In this document: one piece after another, positions 31,221-34,499 of the stretch
How positions within the stretch are numbered: the first letter of the stretch is position 1
How the letters are laid out: each line of letters starts with the position of its first letter
Origin: Bacteroidaceae bacterium
GTDB lineage: Bacteria; Bacteroidota; Bacteroidia; Bacteroidales; Bacteroidaceae
Length of the DNA stretch: 34,499 nucleotides
Direction of reading: 5' to 3'
Assembly: GCA_017483605.1 (NCBI GenBank)
Contig: JAFUWG010000046.1
Coordinates: 1-34,499 of the forward strand
Notes under the pieces: generated by a model
Database searches by the model: none
The model's input: only the letters and a program-made list of their open reading frames with translations
What the model was told of the DNA's origin: nothing
Position numbers and translations under genes: made by a program

Positions 31221-32357
31221 ATGACTGATTTTGAAGAATATATCCGACAGGGTGAACCGAGCAAACGTGAGAAAGCGTATGCTTGGCGGACGGCAATAGG
31301 CTTGCAGGCAGTGGATGGGTTGACCACCTCCGACTACCTGAAGGAAACAGCCCGTCGGCACATCGAGGGAGAAATCAGCATAGATGAGGCTCGGGGGTTG
31401 ATTAAGAGTTATTATCAATCGAAGACTAACCGTGAGCCGGACGATGACGAGAAGCAGGAGGCGGATAAGGTGTCGGGTAATATCGCCAAGATATTGAATG
31501 AGCGTTCTTTCACGTTCTCTGTAGTGGGCTTCACCTCAATTCATCGCCGTATTTTCGAGGGCGTGTTTAAGTTTGCCGGCAAGGTGAGGGATTATGACAT
31601 CACCAAGAAGGAGTGGGTGCTGGACGGTGACACGGTGCTCTATACGTATGCGGAGGATATTCGCAAGGCTTTGGAGTATGACTTGGAGCAGGAACGGCAG
31701 TTTGCCTATAAGGGGCTTCCGATGGAGGCGATGGTGGAGCATATTGCCAAGTTCGTGTCAGGCATTTGGCAGATTCATCCTTTTGGGGAGGGGAACACGA
31801 GAGCAACCGCTGTGTTCACCATCAAGTATCTCCGTTCCATTGGCTTCAACATCGACAACGACCTTTTTGCCGAACATTCGTGGTATTTCCGCAATGCCTT
31901 GGTACGTGCCAACTATAAGAATGCCCAAGAGGGCGTTGATTATACGCCTATCTATCTGGAGCGTTTCTTCCGCAACCTGCTTTTAGGCGAACAATGGGAA
32001 CTTCGTAGCCGCTATCTGCATATTCATCCGACGGAAGAGTGGAAGGTACAACCGAATCACACCCCCACAAGTACCCCCACAAGTACCCCCACAAGTTTGT
32101 CGAATCAATTTTCAACAACGAATGAAAATGTGCTGAGGTTGGTAAAGGCTATAGGGAATGAAGAATATTCCATCAAGCAGATGCTTTCTGCTGTTGGATT
32201 GAAAGACCGCAAGAACTTTATCGAATATTCTCTTGACCCTGCCATCCAGCAAGGTTTTGTCACCATGCTTTACCCCGACAAGCCCCGCCATCCTCGCCAG
32301 AGGTATTTGTTGACGGTGAAAGGGTTGGCTCTATATGTACAATGCATGGGAAAGTAG
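31221..32357 (+). CDS. Fic-domain protein with VbhA-like N-terminus
   Basis: This 378-residue protein is a probable AMP-transferase of the Fic family. The active-site motif HPFGEGNTRA is at 186-195, with all key residues (His, Phe, Glu, Gly, Asn, Arg). The N-terminal 60 residues (YAWRTAIGLQAVDGLTTSDY, then EGEISIDEARGLIKSYY) resemble the VbhA antitoxin fold. The usual S/TxxxE(G/N) inhibitory motif appears only as LQAVDG, with Asp for Glu. A Pro/Thr/Ser linker (PTSTPTSTPTS, about 284-294) joins a C-terminal winged-helix domain (about 300-378). No separate antitoxin gene is adjacent. Confidence 0.85.
   Translation: MTDFEEYIRQGEPSKREKAYAWRTAIGLQAVDGLTTSDYLKETARRHIEGEISIDEARGLIKSYYQSKTNREPDDDEKQEADKVSGNIAKILNERSFTFSVVGFTSIHRRIFEGVFKFAGKVRDYDITKKEWVLDGDTVLYTYAEDIRKALEYDLEQERQFAYKGLPMEAMVEHIAKFVSGIWQIHPFGEGNTRATAVFTIKYLRSIGFNIDNDLFAEHSWYFRNALVRANYKNAQEGVDYTPIYLERFFRNLLLGEQWELRSRYLHIHPTEEWKVQPNHTPTSTPTSTPTSLSNQFSTTNENVLRLVKAIGNEEYSIKQMLSAVGLKDRKNFIEYSLDPAIQQGFVTMLYPDKPRHPRQRYLLTVKGLALYVQCMGK
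32061..32096 (+). repeat. Three tandem 12-mers in the Fic linker
   Basis: ACCCCCACAAGT occurs three times in a row. The unit is a multiple of three, so gain or loss would alter only the length of the linker. Confidence 0.9.
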
Positions 32358-32484
32358 TTGCTTGATGAAAAATAGAGAGGTGAAGTCAATGACAAATTAG
32401 CAAGATAATAGTATATGACATGATGTCGTGTTAAAGAAAAGTTTTTTATCGTAAACATTACAAATATTAATAAGACAAGTTATA

Positions 32485-32883
32485 ATGAGAAATTTAGTGA
32501 CAGCATTATTCTTTTTTGTTTCCTTTGTTTTATTTGCACAGGAACATCGTTATTATTGCGAAGTGAAGGGTATAGAAAAAAGCCTTTCTTCTGGGTTGAA
32601 AATCATTTTTGATTTTGGTACAAGTGCTTCATATAATGTATGGGGAGATTTGAAAAAGGATTTGAAGTTTGTTGATGAAAAAGGAAAGGAAATAGATTTT
32701 CATAGCATGGTTGATGCTGCAAATTATATGGCAGAGCGAGGTTGGCATTTTCAGCAGGCCTACTCTTCGGTATATGGTAGTTCATGTGTTATACATTGGA
32801 TTTTCTTTAAAGATGCAGAGACTCAGGAACAGGCAAAAGAAGGTATAATGACAAAAGAGGATTATAAGAAGATGAAAAAGTAA
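32485..32883 (+). CDS. Small secreted hypothetical protein
   Basis: This 132-residue protein has a signal peptide (MRNLVTALFFFVSFVLFAQ) and a compact domain with YYCEVKGIEKSLSSGLKIIF, then FGTSASYNVWGDL and MVDAANYMAERGWHFQQAYS. This pattern is shared by small Bacteroidales proteins of unknown role that I remember only as hypotheticals. The gene is clearly richer in A and T than its neighbours, especially at third codon positions, which suggests recent arrival. No promoter with TAnnTTTG is seen. Confidence 0.65.
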   Translation: MRNLVTALFFFVSFVLFAQEHRYYCEVKGIEKSLSSGLKIIFDFGTSASYNVWGDLKKDLKFVDEKGKEIDFHSMVDAANYMAERGWHFQQAYSSVYGSSCVIHWIFFKDAETQEQAKEGIMTKEDYKKMKK

Positions 32884-32964
32884 AAGACCTTATGTGTCAA
32901 GAATGACATCCCGTGTCACGCCATTTGTGCCACATTGTCAGTATCCTGCCAGAAAGGAAGGAAA

Positions 32965-33004
32965 GTCGTGTCAGTCGTGAGGGACTGGCACGGCTTTTGT
33001 CTTT
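32965..33004 (+). terminator. Terminator-like hairpin upstream of dnaK
   Basis: GTCGTGTCAGTC (32965-32976) pairs at all 12 positions (with G-U pairs) with GACTGGCACGGC (32983-32994), and TTTTGTCTTT follows. It could end transcription of the small secreted-protein gene. Confidence 0.6.
32986..33000 (+). promoter_or_regulatory. Candidate sigma-54-like promoter of dnaK
   Basis: TGGCAC, five bases, then TTGT fits the -24/-12 consensus (TGGCACN5TTGC) except for the last base. Upstream, TGTCA or TGCCA words occur at 32895, 32914, 32928, 32936 and 32947, and could be activator sites. The box overlaps the hairpin arm, so one reading may be accidental. Confidence 0.35.
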
Positions 33005-33095
33005 AGGATTGGTCGTGTGCGGTTTTTCGGAATCGTCGCGAGAGAAACAACTACATTATTAATAATAAGAATAAAAACTAAAAACAAATACAATT

Positions 33096-34499
33096 ATGGG
33101 AAAGATTATTGGTATTGACCTTGGTACAACAAACTCTTGTGTATCAGTTTTTGAAGGCAACGAGCCTGTAGTGATCGCTAACAGCGAAGGTAAGCGTACC
33201 ACTCCGTCGGTGGTAGGTTTTGTGAAGGATGGTGAACGTAAAGTGGGTGACCCCGCTAAGCGTCAGGCCATCACGAACCCAAAGAACACGGTGTTCTCCA
33301 TCAAACGTTTCATGGGTGAGACTTACGACCAGGTGCAGAAGGAGATTGCACGTGTGCCTTACTCAGTGGTGAAGGGCGACAACAACACACCACGTGTGGA
33401 CATCGAGGGCCGCAAATATACACCACAGGAGATTTCTGCCATCATCCTGCAGAAGATGAAGAAGACAGCCGAGGACTATCTCGGTCAGGAAGTGACAGAT
33501 GCTGTCATCACCGTTCCTGCCTACTTCTCTGATTCTCAGCGTCAGGCAACCAAAGAGGCTGGTCAGATTGCAGGTCTCAATGTGCGCCGTATCGTGAACG
33601 AGCCTACTGCAGCCGCTCTGGCTTACGGTATCGACAAGGCTAACAAGGACATGAAGATTGCTGTGTTCGACCTCGGTGGTGGTACATTCGATATCTCAAT
33701 CCTTGAGTTTGGTGGCGGTGTGTTCGAGGTGCTCTCTACCAACGGTGACACTCACCTCGGTGGTGACGACTTCGACCAGGTAATCATCGACTGGCTGGTG
33801 AGCGACTTCAAGAGCAACGAAGGTGTTGACCTCTCGCTCGACCCAATGGCTATGCAGCGTCTGAAGGAGGCTGCAGAGAAGGCTAAGATTGAACTGTCAA
33901 GCAGTTCTTCTACAGAGATCAACCTGCCATACATCACAGCCGCTGGCGGTGTGCCAAAGCACCTCGTGACAACACTGACCCGTGCTAAGTTCGAGTCGCT
34001 GGCTCACAACCTGATTCAGGCATGTCTCGCTCCATGTCAGGCAGCCATCAAGGACGCTGGTATCTCTACCTCCGACATTGACGAGGTGATCCTCGTGGGT
34101 GGTTCAAGCCGTATCCCTGCTGTTCAGCAACTGGTGGAGAACTACTTCGGCAAGGCTCCATCCAAGGGTGTGAACCCCGACGAAGTGGTGGCAGTGGGTG
34201 CATCTATCCAGGGTGCCATCCTCAACAAGGAAGAAGGTGTGGGTGACATCGTGCTGCTCGACGTGACTCCGCTGAACGTGGGTATCGAGACACTCGGTCA
34301 GGTGATGACCACCATGATTGAGGCAAACACCACCATCCCTTGCAAGAAGACAGAGGTGTTCTCAACCGCTGCCGACAACCAGACAGAGGTGACCATCCGC
34401 GTGCTGCAGGGTAACCGCCCAATGGCAAACCAGAACAAGCAGATTGGTATCTTCAACCTCACCGGTATCGCACCAGCACGTCGTGGTGTTCCACAGATC
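33096..34499 (+). CDS. dnaK: Chaperone DnaK (Hsp70), 3' end outside the window
   Basis: The first 468 codons of the cytoplasmic Hsp70 chaperone are present, with no stop before the window edge; full DnaK proteins have about 635-640 residues. [20 protein letters not shown] opens the ATPase domain. [13 protein letters not shown] and [14 protein letters not shown] are the second and third Hsp70 signatures. The linker [16 protein letters not shown] leads into the first part of the substrate-binding domain, which is cut at GVPQI. The start is the ATG at 33096, before MGKIIGID. Codon use differs from the AT-rich gene just upstream. No CIRCE operator is visible. Confidence 0.95.
   Translation, partial: MGKIIGIDLGTTNSCVSVFEGNEPVVIANSEGKRTTPSVVGFVKDGERKVGDPAKRQAITNPKNTVFSIKRFMGETYDQVQKEIARVPYSVVKGDNNTPRVDIEGRKYTPQEISAIILQKMKKTAEDYLGQEVTDAVITVPAYFSDSQRQATKEAGQIAGLNVRRIVNEPTAAALAYGIDKANKDMKIAVFDLGGGTFDISILEFGGGVFEVLSTNGDTHLGGDDFDQVIIDWLVSDFKSNEGVDLSLDPMAMQRLKEAAEKAKIELSSSSSTEINLPYITAAGGVPKHLVTTLTRAKFESLAHNLIQACLAPCQAAIKDAGISTSDIDEVILVGGSSRIPAVQQLVENYFGKAPSKGVNPDEVVAVGASIQGAILNKEEGVGDIVLLDVTPLNVGIETLGQVMTTMIEANTTIPCKKTEVFSTAADNQTEVTIRVLQGNRPMANQNKQIGIFNLTGIAPARRGVPQI

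Overview
The window looks like a chromosomal segment of a Bacteroidales bacterium, most likely Prevotella or a close relative. The support is: promoters of the Bacteroidetes type (a TTTG-like -33 box about 19-21 bp before TAnnTTTG), few Shine-Dalgarno sequences, HU-HIG paralogues, BT4734/DUF3987, DUF4369, DUF4421, ORF6N and DUF5013 families, multi-domain secreted glycosidases, and many palindromic intergenic repeats. No rRNA, tRNA or CRISPR array was seen.

Left part (1-14 kb): a large secreted GH29 fucosidase-like enzyme, two convergent HU-like DNA-binding proteins, a gene-free 1.1 kb stretch full of repeats, an ORF6N protein, a probable gene stub, an HNH nuclease, and a plus-strand module of small proteins, a BT4734/DUF3987 primase-ATPase-like protein and a DUF5675-like protein. 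A nearly identical ~140 bp sequence occurs in opposite orientation at 1-140 and 13.81-13.96 kb and brackets this part. A diverged third copy lies between the HU genes.

Middle part (14-20 kb): a GH30 enzyme, a tiny two-gene membrane-protein operon, and leuA-leuC-leuD. The leu operon has its own promoter and a complete ribosome-mediated attenuator: a 31-residue leader peptide with six Leu codons in ten, then three mutually exclusive RNA hairpins.

Right part (20-34.5 kb): a second GH30 enzyme, a KilA-N protein, a structured intergenic element, a DUF4369-thioredoxin lipoprotein or exported protein, a minus-strand porin plus sodium:solute symporter operon, a DUF4421 outer-membrane protein whose 3' end overlaps a relic of another gene, cimA ((R)-citramalate synthase of the Leptospira type), a Fic protein, a small AT-rich secreted protein and the first 468 codons of dnaK.

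Functionally, LeuA makes 2-isopropylmalate for leucine and CimA makes citramalate for isoleucine. LeuCD can serve both routes, but leuB is not in the window. An 81 bp element of three 15 bp palindromes lies downstream of leuD and again downstream of cimA. The three glycosidases are exported and probably attack host or plant glycans, yet no SusC/SusD pair is nearby.
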